A stretch of 64,000 bases of DNA from Adiantum capillus-veneris. Its lineage: Eukaryota > Streptophyta > Polypodiopsida > Polypodiales > Pteridaceae. The notes under the pieces were generated by a model. That model searched no databases. It was not told the origin of the DNA and saw only the letters and a list, made by a program, of their open reading frames with translations. A program made the position numbers and the translations under genes. The DNA lies in assembly GCA_014529385.2 (NCBI GenBank), contig CM043968.1, positions 3,562,501 to 3,626,500 of the forward strand. Direction: 5' to 3'. Positions within the stretch are counted from its first letter, which is position 1; every line of letters begins with the position of its first letter. This document shows, one piece after another, positions 10,487-22,065 of this stretch.

Positions 10487-12115
10487 CAGAATTCTCCTTG
10501 GACTAACAATCTCATTGTGAATTCCTTTGCCCAGATCAGTGCCACATGCCTTCAAGATCCAACTTAGGTGATTAAATATGGAAAGATGCCGCCGCTTTGC
10601 ATCTGCTATAAACAACCCAGATCTTCCTAGTGTCATGCCTTTTTTGACTTATCTTGTAATTAGTGCATTCCAACCACATAGGAAGCTCTTCAAGAGAAGA
10701 CATTCTAGATAGAAAGCTCCTTTAAGCACCACATTTTGCGTACATGTCGACCAAGGCATTCCAAAGCACAACATCCTCTTTCAAATGCAATTGACCAACA
10801 ATACCATCGTGAATTCTTTTCCCCATGTCATGATCTTGCATAGTCCCCCATGCCTTGAAGCTACAAGCATAGATATTTTCATCTAGAGAAACAACCTCAC
10901 TTTGCATCCGCTGAAAACAACCCCTAGCTTCCTCAGCCTAGCCCTTTTGTGCATATGCCACAATCAATGTGTTCAAAGGGATGGCATTCCGAACACGCAG
11001 CTCCTCAAGCATATTGGAAGCTTCTTAGGTGCACCAAAATTTTGTGTACGTGTTGACCAAGGAATTTCCAAGCAAGACATTTTTTTTCAACAATCCCCGA
11101 CTAACAATATCATCATGAATTCTTTGCCAGTATCAGCATTTTTCATAGTCCCATATTCTTTGAAGATGCAAGCATAGGTGATTGCATGTGGAGAGACACC
11201 CTCGCTTCACATCTACTGAAAACAACACACAACTTCCTCACCCTATGGCTCTTGGGCATAACTCAACAATCAACGCATAGAGATTCTCAAGTGCAGGTAA
11301 TTGCCTCCATAGGGATGTCCTCGCTTCACATTCACTGAAATTAGCAACAACTTCCTCACCTTATCCCTCCTAGGAAAATGAATGCAATTCAAGAGAAGAC
11401 ATTCCATACAGGAAGCTCCCTCATTGTGCGTACATATCGACCAAGGCATTCTCAAGCACGACGTCTCTTCAACAACCCCTGACCAACAATATCATAGTGA
11501 ATTCTTTTCCCCATGCCAGCATCTTGCACAGTCCCTCATGCCTAGAAGCTGCAAGCATACATGTTTGCATATGGAGAAACAACCTCACTTTGCATCCACT
11601 GAAAAAAAACCCTAGCTTCCTCGCCCTACCCATTTTGTGCATATGCCACAATCAATGTGTTTGAAGGGATGTCATTCCAAACACCAAGCTTCTCAAGCAT
11701 ATGTGATTGCATCTCTGTTGGGCAAATGCCACAATCAAAGCATTCCCAAGAGATGACCTCCCAGATCAAAAGCTCCTCAAGGACTTTCTTTGCTTTCTGA
11801 AGGACATCACACTTGACAAACATATTGATCTCGACACTCCCAAGCACCGCCTCGTTTTTTAACACCCCTTGGACTAACAATCTCATTGTAAATTCTTTTG
11901 CCTAGATAAGTGCCACATGCCTTCAAGATCCAATTGTAGGTGATTGCATATGGAGAGATGCCCTCGCTTTGCATCTGCTACAAACAACCCAGATCTTCCT
12001 GGTCATGCCTTTGTTGACATATCTTGCAATTAGTGCATTACAGTAGAAAACCTGCCAGATAGGAAGCTCTCCAAGAGAAGACATTCTAGATAGGAAGCTC
12101 CTTTAAGCACCACAT
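10487..12115 (-). pseudogene. Pentatricopeptide-repeat (PPR) gene remnant
   Basis: Two stretches translate to PLS-type PPR sequence. 10907-10722 has MGKRIHDGIV and VVLWNALVDMYAKCGA. 11886-11626 has VLQKAKKVLEELL, WEVISW and NTLIVAYAQNG. These are hallmark helices of land-plant PPR proteins, which act in organelle RNA editing, splicing or stability. The region between and around them shows PPR-like spacing but is full of stops and frameshifts, so no protein is made. It contains an internal duplication of about 250 bp (10487-10736 and 11858-12115). The right end is cut exactly where an LTR starts at 12116. Confidence 0.8.
11858..12115 (-). repeat. Second copy of a ~250-bp repeat within the PPR remnant
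   Basis: It matches 10487-10736 at an offset of 1,371 bp (for example TTGGACTAACAATCTCATTG and GAAGACATTCTAGATA). It is either two PPR repeat modules of one gene or a later segmental duplication. The match stops at CCACAT, where the LTR begins. Confidence 0.85.
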
Positions 12116-13042
12116 TGTTGGACGGATACGCCGCGACGGACGTCAGCACAGCGAGAACTTACCTAACAAAATTTGTCAGCTAAGGACGAAGCTCGACCCG
12201 CAAGCGTGTGGAAGCAAGCATAGGGTGTCAACCTACACTCGACAGACTCCTAACTAATTCCTACAGAGGTCTCTACCCAATGTCTAAGCTACAGCCTTCA
12301 AGAGTGCATACGAGGAAACTTCCTACACGCTTTTTAGAGCCGAATACCCATCAAACAATCTCAAAACGCCACACAACTTGAAGGAGACCCTACTAGCGCC
12401 AATAGGTCGCTCTCCCTAAGGTCTATGAACCAAAAGCCCAACCCAAAACACCTAGTGCAGAATCACGTAGCATGTCTGGCCAAAATTTACAGGTCTTCAT
12501 TTCCCAAATCTAAAGTGTCTAATGTGTAGCTCTACTCAATGCGAACGCGTGGATATGCTGCAATGGCAAATCGGACAACGTATGCTCACTGAATCACCAG
12601 ATGAAGCTCGTAGATGGAGCTCGCAAAACCGGACCGTACGCACGCAATGTAGGTATTGGCATGTAGCTCGCGTCGGGCGCAACACGCTGCACTTCTCCGC
12701 ACTCGATTCCGACCATCGGTACGCGCGTAGCGTCTAGATGAAGCTCTCACTCTCTCTCGTACATAGTATGCTCACTCACAGACTTCAAACTTTTTAAAAT
12801 GAAAAAAGGTTTTTCATTAAGGTCAAAAAGTGGTATAAATACCTTACAATTCTCAAACCCTAATGTTCCAAATTTAATCATCTACTCAATCTAAATGTCA
12901 AAACTGGGATACAATCTGGAAACTTCTGTAAGCCCCAATATTTACAAGGTGAAATGTCGGGTTTTCTCAATGAATGAATAATTACAAAAAATAATAATCC
13001 GTTGAGTAGTCATTTTCCGTAGGGTGTGTCCAGCTTCTAACA
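12116..13042 (-). repeat. LTR (3' LTR of a minus-strand retroelement), 927 bp
   Basis: It begins TGTTGGACGG and ends TTCTAACA, so on the minus strand it runs TGTTAGAA...TCCAACA with the canonical TG/CA ends. A polypurine tract lies immediately inside the right edge. A TATA-like ATTTATACC lies near 12830 on the minus strand. No second copy is visible in the window, so the 5' LTR has been lost or lies outside. Confidence 0.82.
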
Positions 13043-13057
13043 CTCCCCCCCTCCTTG
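13043..13057 (-). other. Polypurine tract
   Basis: On the minus strand it reads GCAAGGAGGGGGGAG, directly followed by the LTR start TGTTAGAAGC. This is the plus-strand priming site and it fixes the element's orientation. Confidence 0.85.
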
Positions 13058-13205
13058 CTCATGTCATCCCCGACATGGCTCTTGAGCTGCTTCTTCATCT
13101 TAAGGTTTCTCGCATCTTGAGCAGTGACTCATATCTTGCATGTTGAGCCAGTAGTGTTGGGTTGAATATGTCAGAGTTGATTGTGAAGAAGCCACTGTAG
13201 AAAGC

Positions 13206-16200
13206 TTATTCAAAAGCCTGGAGGTGATAGGATGGCAAAAACATGATCCTTTGATACAATGCATGTATCACCTCCTTGGAAGGCTGAGAGAGATCGTATG
13301 CACATCTGTAAGTATCTTGAAAGAAGAAGATATTGTCTGTCGCCTGGCCCGGTTTGAACGTCTCGAAGACTGCCAAAAGTGTTTTGTAAATCTTCCTCGT
13401 CATAATGCAAGATAGGTCAGGTGAGCCAGCGAACAATTTGATGGCGCCCGTTAGGGTTTTCACCATGTATTGAAAAATTATTGTCTCACCTGCCTTCAAG
13501 CCTAGCAGCTTCGGGTAGTTTAGCCAAGTAGGTTGGCTTCTTTGCAGTAGCTCATGGGCCTTCCACATCCGTATCCTTGGTAGAGGGCAGAAACTTAGTT
13601 TATCTCTAATGACTTTTGGTGCCTCTACCAACTGGATTAGATACTATGGATACTTTGTCAGCCATGCCTTTCTCCACCTGGGCTGAGAGTCGACTATCAA
13701 CTTTATCCCTTCAGGCTTGGAGATGTCTGATGTGTACAGTGGCACTGTTGGCTCTTCTCTGATTCTTTTGTTGATTGTGGAGGCTTTGTACTTTAGCAAA
13801 GGATATGGGAGAGAGGGTTGTAGCCATTTACGCCGAAGGTTGCTGGCATCTATCTTCTGAATCGTCATTGATTTAAACACCCTCTGCTCCCATTCCAAGG
13901 CTTCTTTGGCCGTTTCTCTGATTTCTACTTCTATGGCCTTTCGCAGCTTCTCTTCCTCTTCTTGTGTCAGATCTTGTGGCTCTTGAGAGGGTCCTACTAG
14001 GATTTCCTCTTGCATGGGTGTGTCCACAGGATCTGCCACATTCTCTAAGTCTATTCCTTCCATGGCTGTTGGCCCCGTGCTTAACTGCTCTTCTGCCTAC
14101 TGGCCTCTCAGCTCTTCTATTTGCCTTTGGAATGATTGCTTTTCTACTTCAGCTTGTTCTCCCATGTTCACGAGGAGGTCATTCAAATCGGCATTTATTT
14201 TATCTGCCTCCTCGAGCTTTCTCTTGATGTTTTCCAGCTCATCTTGCATTGCCTTGTGCTCTTCTTCCATGTAGGTTTGCATGACCACTGACCCTTCTGC
14301 CATCATCAGCCTTTGCTTCTTCTCTAAGGTCAACTCCTTCTGGAGCTCTTTCATTTGTTCTTCATAAATCTGACTCTCTGAAGTGGTGTGAGTCGAGCTA
14401 GTCGCTCTGACTCTGGTTGGAGATGCCCGTAGCCGCTGGATGGTCTGATCTTTAACTTTAATCTGGTCCTTGAGCTCAATGACCTCATCCTGGCTATCCT
14501 CCTGCTCGATTTATGCCTTCTCTTTGGCATTCCATATGGCTTCCACTTCCTTGGACTCTTCAGCAAGTTGTAGGGTTAGGTTATCCCTTTCCCTCTCTGC
14601 ATTTGTCAATGACTTGCTAAGTTTTCTATATTCTTCTTTGGCTCCTTGCAGTCTTTGAGTTGTCGCCTGATTCTCTCTTTCCATCTCTTGGCATCTTTGC
14701 AATGCCTTTGCCAGACTGGCTTGGCTCTGCTTCTCTCTCTATATGCCTTTGGCTTTGTTTGTGTAGAGTGTCGACTTCAAACTTGATTTGCACTTCAGTG
14801 GTTTGAGATTAGCCATTTCACTTTCCGTGGCCATTGATTGTGCCCTGAGCCCGGTTAGCTTGGTCATCACCACATCCCAATCATTGGTGGGTGGGTGTAG
14901 GTCCGTTGTATCAGTGGTCATCTCTTTTAGCTCCACTAACCGCAGGCTCTGCATCTGCTCTTTGGGCCCTGTGCTTGCCAAGTCAAATGCGACTGTGGCT
15001 GCCTCTTCTTTTGAATATCCCGTAGCTAGTAGATTAAGAAAAGTGTTATACGTTGCTTCATTTGGCTCTAGCTGCTCACTTTTGGGCTTAGCTTCTTCTT
15101 TTTGCTCTTGTTCTTGGCTCTCTTCTTGCCTTGAATATTCTTGATCTTCAGGTTTGTCTAGCTTCTCCTTCTGCTGAGTTTGTGGAGGGCTACGAGGAGG
15201 TGGTGATGGCGGTGGGCTGGACTCAGGGCTGGACGGTGGAGTTGCCGACTTTTTCTTGAAGTCCCTGTCCGCCTTTGTCTTTCTCTCTCTCTCTTGGCCT
15301 TCCTGCTCTTTTAGCAGATGCCGTCGGACTTCCTCCACTTCTGCTTCTGTAAATGGTACATGTGGGCTATTTTCTGTCGTGGCATCCGGAATCTCAAAAT
15401 TCTTAATATAATCTTCAAATATGTCTCTGTGTACCCTTCGAGATGATCCCGACATTGCTTCTAGTGATGGCTTCCATAGCTCGCTCAAATCTCCCTTGAG
15501 GGCTCTTTTGGCTCTAAAACTTTCCATTAGCCACTCTAGCCGTGCCGCTTTCTGTGATTTCGTCTCTTTGACCGGCACTTGGACAGATTCCTTCTTTCCT
15601 TTCTTCAACTCTGGCTGCTCCTCTTGCACGGTCTCTAACCGGCATTTCAACCTAGTGGCAACCCTTGGTGCTTTGGGCTGTTCCTCTTCTTTATCTTCCT
15701 TGAGCCTTATCCGGTCATTTTGTGACGAAGGGTCGGGCCATCTTCCCTTGGCGTGTAATGCCCCATAAATCACTTTCGTGATCAGCTCACCCGGCACAAT
15801 GTATGTGGGGTTCTTGTTGCCCATCTTCACCAGATTATCATTTATATAAGCTGCATAGTTAATTACCTTCGGCTTGCTTTTCTGCATTGCCCAGGTGAAG
15901 GTTGTGGCAATTGCTCCAGGTGGCATTCTGTACTTTTGTGGCCACTTTGTACACATATGGAAGTACTGGTTGTACAGCTGACTCATGATTGCCACTTTAG
16001 GGTTGGCAATGTCTTCAAAGGTGTAGTTGCCTTTCTTTTCTGTGTACACCTTTACTTCGTCTCTTCTTTTGGTTACACTATCTCCTTTGTTGGAGAGGTC
16101 TAGTGCAGCTGCCACTACTTTCTCCGTGATTTCAATCACCGTGTTTGGCTTGCCCTGCAGATCCGTAACTCTGGCCACTCCATCTTCTTTGATTGTAGTC

Positions 16201-16529
16201 ACAAATTCCCATACTCTTTTTATGTCAATTCGTGCCGGCACAGCTTCAAAATAATTGTGGAGATCTATCTTCTCCAGGTACTCTGCCATTTTTCTTCTGA
16301 CAAACTCATTGAGCTCTCACGGTAGCATGGGTAGCTCTATTACATTTCCTTTGGTGTCTTTGAACACGCCTTGGTAGATCTTCAAATCATTTGACTCTAG
16401 CAAGTCCTCTTGGATCCACGTGCTGGTTGGCTTTAGAGTTCCTTCTGGGATGACAAAGGGCTCTACTTCTTCCAAATAATCTTTTATGGTCATCCTCTTC
16501 TTCTTTTCCGGTGACTTTGCGGCTGCCAT
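13206..16529 (-). pseudogene. Uncharacterised ~1,108-codon retroelement ORF with five nonsense codons
   Basis: A single reading frame runs from Met at 16529 (MAAAKSPEKKKRMTIKDYL) to a stop at 13206, with no frameshift. Only five internal stops occur: TGA near 16317, TAG near 14739, TAA near 14511, TAG near 14097 and TAG near 13644. All can arise from CGA, CAA or CAG by one C-to-T change. Layout: an N-terminal helical domain (about residues 1-260, with MPPGAIATTFTWAM and VPGELITKVIYGAL), a Lys/Glu-rich stretch, a Ser/Pro-rich linker near 15200, a Gln/Glu-rich stretch, two long coiled coils (about 14740-14100), an acidic segment (LTQEEEEKLRKAIEVE) and a C-terminal domain of unknown type. I see no RT, integrase, protease or zinc knuckle. 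The N-terminal helical part faintly resembles the helical domain of extra ORFs in plant retroelements. The LTR and polypurine tract just downstream make it cargo of a non-autonomous LTR element. Confidence 0.75.
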
Positions 16530-16694
16530 AGATCCTGTTGCACTCAGTAGTCCGAAGTTAGCGTTTTTTCTATATCAGGTGAGAAACTGAGCTTTAACTA
16601 TCCAAATGACTTGAAAATTGAAAATAAAACTTAAAAGGAACTTGGAAAACTGTGCATGTGCTCATAGTACAATTCTTGCCAAATTTTATTATCT

Positions 16695-17573
16695 AGACAT
16701 CCTACACGTAGGATGTCTTTTTCATCAGATTTTGATGATACTTGACATGCTGGTGGCCCTTGGCTTGTGCAACATGGCTATATGATTGGAATTGTGTTTG
16801 GGCATCAAAAAGTGCATTTCTGGGCAGATTCAGGCTTTAAGCTCACAAATTGGGTAGGATGTCCACAACAGGTGGCAAATGATATCCAAATGGGTTGGAA
16901 ATTGATATATGGGCTCCTTGCATCATGGTAATGGCTCCCATGATGTCATTGTTTGCACAGAAGTTCAAAAACATGCTGGAGACATCCTACGCCTAGGATG
17001 TCTATTTCATCAAAATAGCTTGAGATTTGTTCTGTGGGTAGCCCTTGGCATGTGGAACATGACCATGCTCTTGGATTTTGATTTGGACAAGATTTGATGT
17101 GGGTAAGACCCTGTGTAGTGTTTTTGGGCTCAAAAAGTGTATCTTGTAGGTGGTTGGGGTCAAAAATGATTAGAATGGCTTCAAACTTAATATATGAGCT
17201 CTTGAAGGTGATATAAAAAGATATGGAATTGGAAAACACTCTCTGTAGGCCAAAAATGTCAAATAGACATCCTACACGTAGGATGTCTACTTCATCATTT
17301 TTTGCAGGTGACCACACAGATTGGTTGGCAATGTGCTCATGAATGTATTGTGCAAGTTTCATGTGGTTTGGACAAGTTTTGATAGGTCTATGGCCCATTA
17401 TTGCCCCTATGTCCTAACTTTGCGTTTTTTGGTGCATATGAGGTCAATTTTGGTCCAAATGTGATGAAACTTGTTGGCTAGCATGTAAAGGCTATTCAGA
17501 AAATGTGTGTGATGAGAGATGTTGGGTTTTGTGCCCAAAAATGGCCTTGAGACATCCTACGCGTAGGATGTCT
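16695..17573 (-). repeat. Four ~285-bp tandem repeats, each with a 24-bp palindrome
   Basis: A 24-bp palindrome (AGACATCCTAC, RCGT or GCCT, AGGATGTCT) occurs at 16695-16718, 16980-17003, 17265-17288 and 17550-17573. The spacing is exactly 285 bp three times. The copy at 17550 is a perfect palindrome and the others differ only in the centre. TTCATCA follows at a fixed place in three units and TGATGAA in the fourth. Flanking text (CCCTTGGC, CATG, TTTGGACAAG) is recognisably related but strongly diverged. The array lies upstream of the large ORF on its coding strand. Confidence 0.9.
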
Positions 17574-19156
17574 CCTGATGAATTTTTTATGGAAACTGCT
17601 ACTGGGCCCTTAGTCCCCCTGAGTCCCTTTTAAGCCTAATTTCAACAAAAAAGTCAAATAGATAGAAAAAACTCTCTGTGTGGATTTCAGAGCCTCCGAG
17701 CCGTTTTCTGACTTTTGGAATGCTTTTCGGCGATGAAATTTCTTGATGTTGGTCTCCATAGCTTCCCGATCCCTTGGGGATACTTGCCGTATGGTTTTTG
17801 TCGACTTTGGCTTCACCGTAGCCCCATTTGGCAATTTGTCGCTCTAGAAGCACCCGTGGTTGCATTTACATGTTTTCGATGACTTGTGGTGGTCTACCAC
17901 CATAGGACTTGGTTGTTGATGGTCTATGAAAGCCGCTCGTGAAGTTTGGTGGCAAACAGACATGCGGTTTGGCCGTGAGAGCTTTTTGACGCTTTGTGTG
18001 TCTAATGCCGTTTCTGAAGTTTAGTGCCGCTTCGGGTCACCTTTTGGTCATGTGGGCTACATAGACTTGTCGAGCATGTCGAGATGCTCCTACCCATGAA
18101 TTTTGGTAGCATTTGGACGTCTCTCCGCCGATTTCCCATTTGGTGGCCTCTTGCGGGGCTCTAGGAATTAGGGTTTTTCTCGATGGTTTTCTACTGCCTT
18201 TGGGCATCCAAGATTGGTCTCCTATGCTAGGGTAAGCTGCCGATGAAGTCTCATTGCTTTTGGGTTAGCCGTTAGGTGGCCACTTCTACTTGTAGGTCTC
18301 TACTGCCCGCTTTCTGTGTGAACCCTACGCTAGTTTTTGCGACAAAATGACAAACATGCGCGAAAAGCTCAAGGTGGTGAGCCTAACTCTCATGTTTGAA
18401 GCCCATCGGATAGTCGTGCGCGTCATAGAAGCTGTTGGAAGTTCCGTTCGCTCTAGGTGGCAGGAGCTCTCTCTCAAAGGTCAATAGTGGAAATGAGCTA
18501 AAAATGAAGTGAAAATTTCTTATAATGGGGGTCCCCGAACCACTTTTGATGAAATTTGACATATGCTCCCAAATTCTTGCGAGATGTGGTTTAGGCTCAA
18601 AAATTTCCTAATTTGGACTTCATTTGCCCAGTTTACCATAAATTTGGCATTTCGGTCAAAATCTGGCCAAAACACGCTTTCCGCTCCAGTCTCATAATTA
18701 CACCCCCATTGTACCATAGGTTGTTCTATATTCACTGATCATCCCCGTATTTTTTTTTCATTACGATCATCTTTCACCTGCTGTTTGTATTTTTGAAGTT
18801 TTTCTGCCGAATATTAGCAAAATTAAAAGAAAAATAGCAAATCAAACCCAAAAAATCCCCAAAAATCATAATAAATCAAAAACATCACCGCAAAACATTC
18901 TATACACTCACATGCAATTTTTATGACCGGATTTCTCTATTTTATCGATATTTTATCCGAAAAATGGTTATTTTTACTTATATATACACACCTAGGGGCT
19001 TGATTTGGTGTTTGGCCCCATATACTTGTAGATTCATGCTGTATAAGGGCATGTACTTGGGTTAGTCCAAAAAAATTTGCAATCAAACAACAACCCTTAA
19101 AAATAGTCGAAAAAGATGTCCTTTTTTGCTCTTTCTGCCATTGGGTCCGCATTTGA
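17574..19156. other. Non-coding spacer between the palindrome array and the gag remnant
   Basis: No motif is recognised in either strand. 18490-19130 is AT-rich. It may be leader sequence of the LTR element at 12.1 kb, or a decayed LTR of the gag element to the right. Confidence 0.4.
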
Positions 19157-19174
19157 GAATGCCTCCCCCCCTCC
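19157..19174 (-). other. Polypurine-tract-like sequence
   Basis: On the minus strand it reads GGCTAGGAGGGGGGGAGG, preceded by a GTCCGAGAGGAC stem. It lies about 170 bp after the gag stop, where a 3' LTR would be expected to begin. A similar arrangement is seen at 13043-13090, with CATGTCGGGGATGACATG before its tract. Confidence 0.5.
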
Positions 19175-19343
19175 TAGCCGAAGTCCTCTCGGACGACAAG
19201 GTATCGCCCCGGTGTATGCGCCATGCATGGGTTGAAAAAATTTGTGCTAATGCTTGGCCGTGTAATGTGGCCCTATTTTATGCATACTCGGTCAATGCAT
19301 GGAAAAATTAATGTTGTGCAAGAGAAGGGTATAAGCAAGATGC

Positions 19344-21162
19344 TTATTGGCATTCGCTGTCGAGGTTTCCTGTTTTCTTTGCAAGTAAAATTTGTAACTC
19401 TATTGGTCTTTGTTTGATTGTCTTTTTTGCAAAAGTCGCTTGCTTTGCCGCTTCTGTTGATATGGCCGTAGTTGTCGCCTTGGCTAGAATTGGCTTGGCC
19501 GGAATGGCCATAGACTTTGTCTCTTTTGCTCTCCATTGGTAGATTTTCTTTGGAGATTTTTGTAGGTTTAGTGCGACTGCCGTGGTTGCCATTGTTTTGT
19601 TGTTGATGGGCACCCACATAAATCGGTTTGCCGGTTTCATATGCAGTGGTTTGGCTTCCGATGTTGCTTGTACTGAAGGGAGTTCCTTTTGCTTCGGTTT
19701 CAGGATCCAGATGTGAGTCATATTGGAGTTTTTGCTGAGAATTTTCTTTGGGATCCATATCTTTTTTATTACCATGGGTTCTGGTTGAACTATCTGTTTC
19801 TGTTGAATTCGTCTGTTGTATTCTGGTTTGCCTGCTATGTCACTTCTATCCTTGCGTACCCATACTTGTTTTTCTTGTGTTGCTAACTCTGATCTTTTCA
19901 CTCTAGTAGGTGACTTCTTATGCATGTAGTTGGCATGGTTGGCAGTTTCCTGTTTGCTTTTTAGCGGCACCCTTCCTTTTGGTGCTTTATCCAGTGATTG
20001 CACTGGTGACAGCTGATTCTTTCGGGGTTGCTGAGCAAAGGCATTGGGATATTCATAATATGCATGCATAGGCACCAAAGCCTTCTCTTCTAATTCGGTT
20101 ACGGTTGGTGTGTATCTTATGCCGGCTGGTCGTAATCCTGGTAGGGGTGGTTGTTGCCTCAACACTGGTTGTGGTCTTTCTACACCTACAGGTCCTGGTA
20201 GATTGCCTGCTTGATACCTAGGCATCGGTGGAACTTGAGGAGAAGCTACCTGAGCTTGGGGAGCATAAGGTCTCTCTCTCACATATCTCTTGTTATAATA
20301 ACATTCCTCCGTACCATGGTTTGTCCATTTTTGTTCAATAGCACACCACTTAGGCTGTTTAGCCTGGGGTTTGGCGTACAATTAATCTTTTTTAGCACTT
20401 CCTCTACAAGCTGCTCTTGGTTTACAGCTACTTCTCCTTTTGGTGCTGTCTTAGAATACTTGCTTCCACTTTGTTGTGAGGATGAATCATCATCAAGATC
20501 CTTGAACTACCCTCTTTGTAGACCGCACAATTGTCTACAAGGTAAAAAGCCTCCTTAGTTAATTCATTTAACGTTGTGCTCCTCTTCATATGTAAGTCCT
20601 TATGGAGATCTGCATTCCTTAGTCCTTGGATAAATATAAGCATAAGTCTGGACTGAGTTGGCAGTTCTTCCACAAGGCAGAACTTAACATATCTTTTTAG
20701 TCGTAGGACTGCCTTTCGCACAGATTCCTCGTCTTTATGTTTGAATTTATGGATTTGCAAGACGGTTTTATGAGCTATCCCCTTTTGTGAGAAGTCCTCG
20801 ATAAACTCGTCAAACACCTCCTCCATAGACTCAAAGTCTCTACGCTCCACAGAGTCAAACCAAGTAGCAGCGTCATCCTTTAGGGTTAGTCCAAACCCTG
20901 CAAATTGGGTAGGGAAGTCTAACACCTCTTCCGCTCTAATTACACGCACAAAAGCTACTACATGATCTCTTGGATCTCTGTTTCCTATGTATTTTTTGTT
21001 TACCCATTTTTGCACTTGAGATGGTCTAATTCTACGATGGTCTACAAATCTCATCATTGGATCTCCACGTCCTAATCGATATACCTCCTCTGGTCTTCTG
21101 TAGTAAGCTGGTTCCTCTCCCAATGGTGCTCCTAAGCCATAATCTAAACAAAAGGACCACAA
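19344..21162 (-). pseudogene. LTR-retrotransposon gag without pol
   Basis: 21162-20428 encodes a retrotransposon gag capsid domain: FAGFGLTLKDDAATWFDSV, then FDEFIEDFSQKGI and LRLKRYVKFCLVEELP. After a frameshift in a run of A near 20395, the frame at 20381-19344 continues with a Cys/His motif (WCAIEQKWTNHGTEECYYN, like a zinc knuckle with one Cys missing), Pro-rich sequence and a long basic tail. It then ends at a stop with no protease, RT or integrase following. The first in-frame codon of the visible part is TTG after a TAG, so the start is lost. It may be a gag-only (TR-GAG-like) element, or the gag of the same element as the 13.2-16.5 kb ORF. Confidence 0.78.
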
Positions 21163-21464
21163 AGTCTAAGCGATTTGCAGAACGTCCTTGAGAACATTCT
21201 TCCATACATTGGTTCCACCAAAAAGAAAACAAAGTGAATGGCGCATGGTTGGTGTATGCAAGCCACAAATGGAGGCGGTCTGCAGGCCAGGAGACTTTGG
21301 ATGGTGCAGATGGAGGCGCGTCAACATGGAGAGAGACCATGCTTTTTGCTGCACCAGTGGCTAGCCGCTAGAGGGAAAGAGAGGAGAGATGACGCAGGAG
21401 GCTTGGAATGGCAGGACGGCAGGAGGAGGGTTGACGCAAGAGGCCTTGAAGGTAGGAGGGCCTT

Positions 21465-21938
21465 GTCACTATATGGCACGGCTCTGGCCAAGGGGGATCT
21501 AGGGCCCAAATTTGGGGGCACAAGGTGGCTTTGATCTCGGTCGTCGGATCACGTAGTGAACTGGGGGTGAACTCGGAGTGAACTAGGGGTGAACTTCGGG
21601 GCAAAAATGGTGCCCCAAGTTCACTCCTAGTTCACCCCGAGTTCATCCGCTTCGCAAGGTGTGGGTCGAACCTAGGACGTCTCGGTTGCCACATGAATGC
21701 CCTACCACCACGCTAGCGCGCGTCATTGTCCATGTTGGCATGGCACATGATCATACTCTAGTTTAGGCGCCCCTAGTTCACTCTTAGTTCACCCCTAGTT
21801 CACCCACCCCTAGCTTACCTGCCCCTAGTGCACCGTTAGTTCACCCCTAGTTCAACCCGTGATCCGACGACGGAGATTAAAGCCGCCTAAATTTGGGCCC
21901 TAGATCCCCTCTGACACAGAGTCGTGCCATATAGTGAC
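21465..21938. mobile_element. Terminal-inverted-repeat element, copy 1, with tRNA-like module
   Basis: The ends are GTCACTATATGGCACG and its near-complement at 21938. The inverted ends extend about 50 bp inwards to the shared GATCTAGGGCCCAAATTT. It encodes no protein, so it is a MITE-like, non-autonomous element. Inside, on the minus strand, are box-A-like TAGCGTGGTGG (21715-21705) and box-B-like GGTTCGACCCA (21672-21662), 43 nt apart as in a tRNA gene. The middle also has many repeats of AGTTCACCCCT. A second copy lies inverted at 22517-22964. Confidence 0.82.
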
Positions 21939-22065
21939 GAGGATCTCCCCCCTCTTTCCCTTCAATGGAGGATTGAAGCCTTCAATGGTTGTTATGGACC
22001 CTTGAACGGCGAAGCCGAGAAGCTATAGCGCAAGCAGTCACCTTGAAGGGCAGGGAGATGGCGCA

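Noticed and set aside
16695-17573. CRISPR-like array of regularly spaced palindromes
   Set aside because: Spacing is 285 bp, the spacers are related to each other, and this is a plant nuclear sequence with no Cas genes.
21465-21938. CACTA-superfamily transposon because the end contains CACTA
   Set aside because: Similarity of the copies continues outside CACTA (CCTCGT before it), so CACTA is not the terminus. No transposase or 3-bp target duplication is visible.
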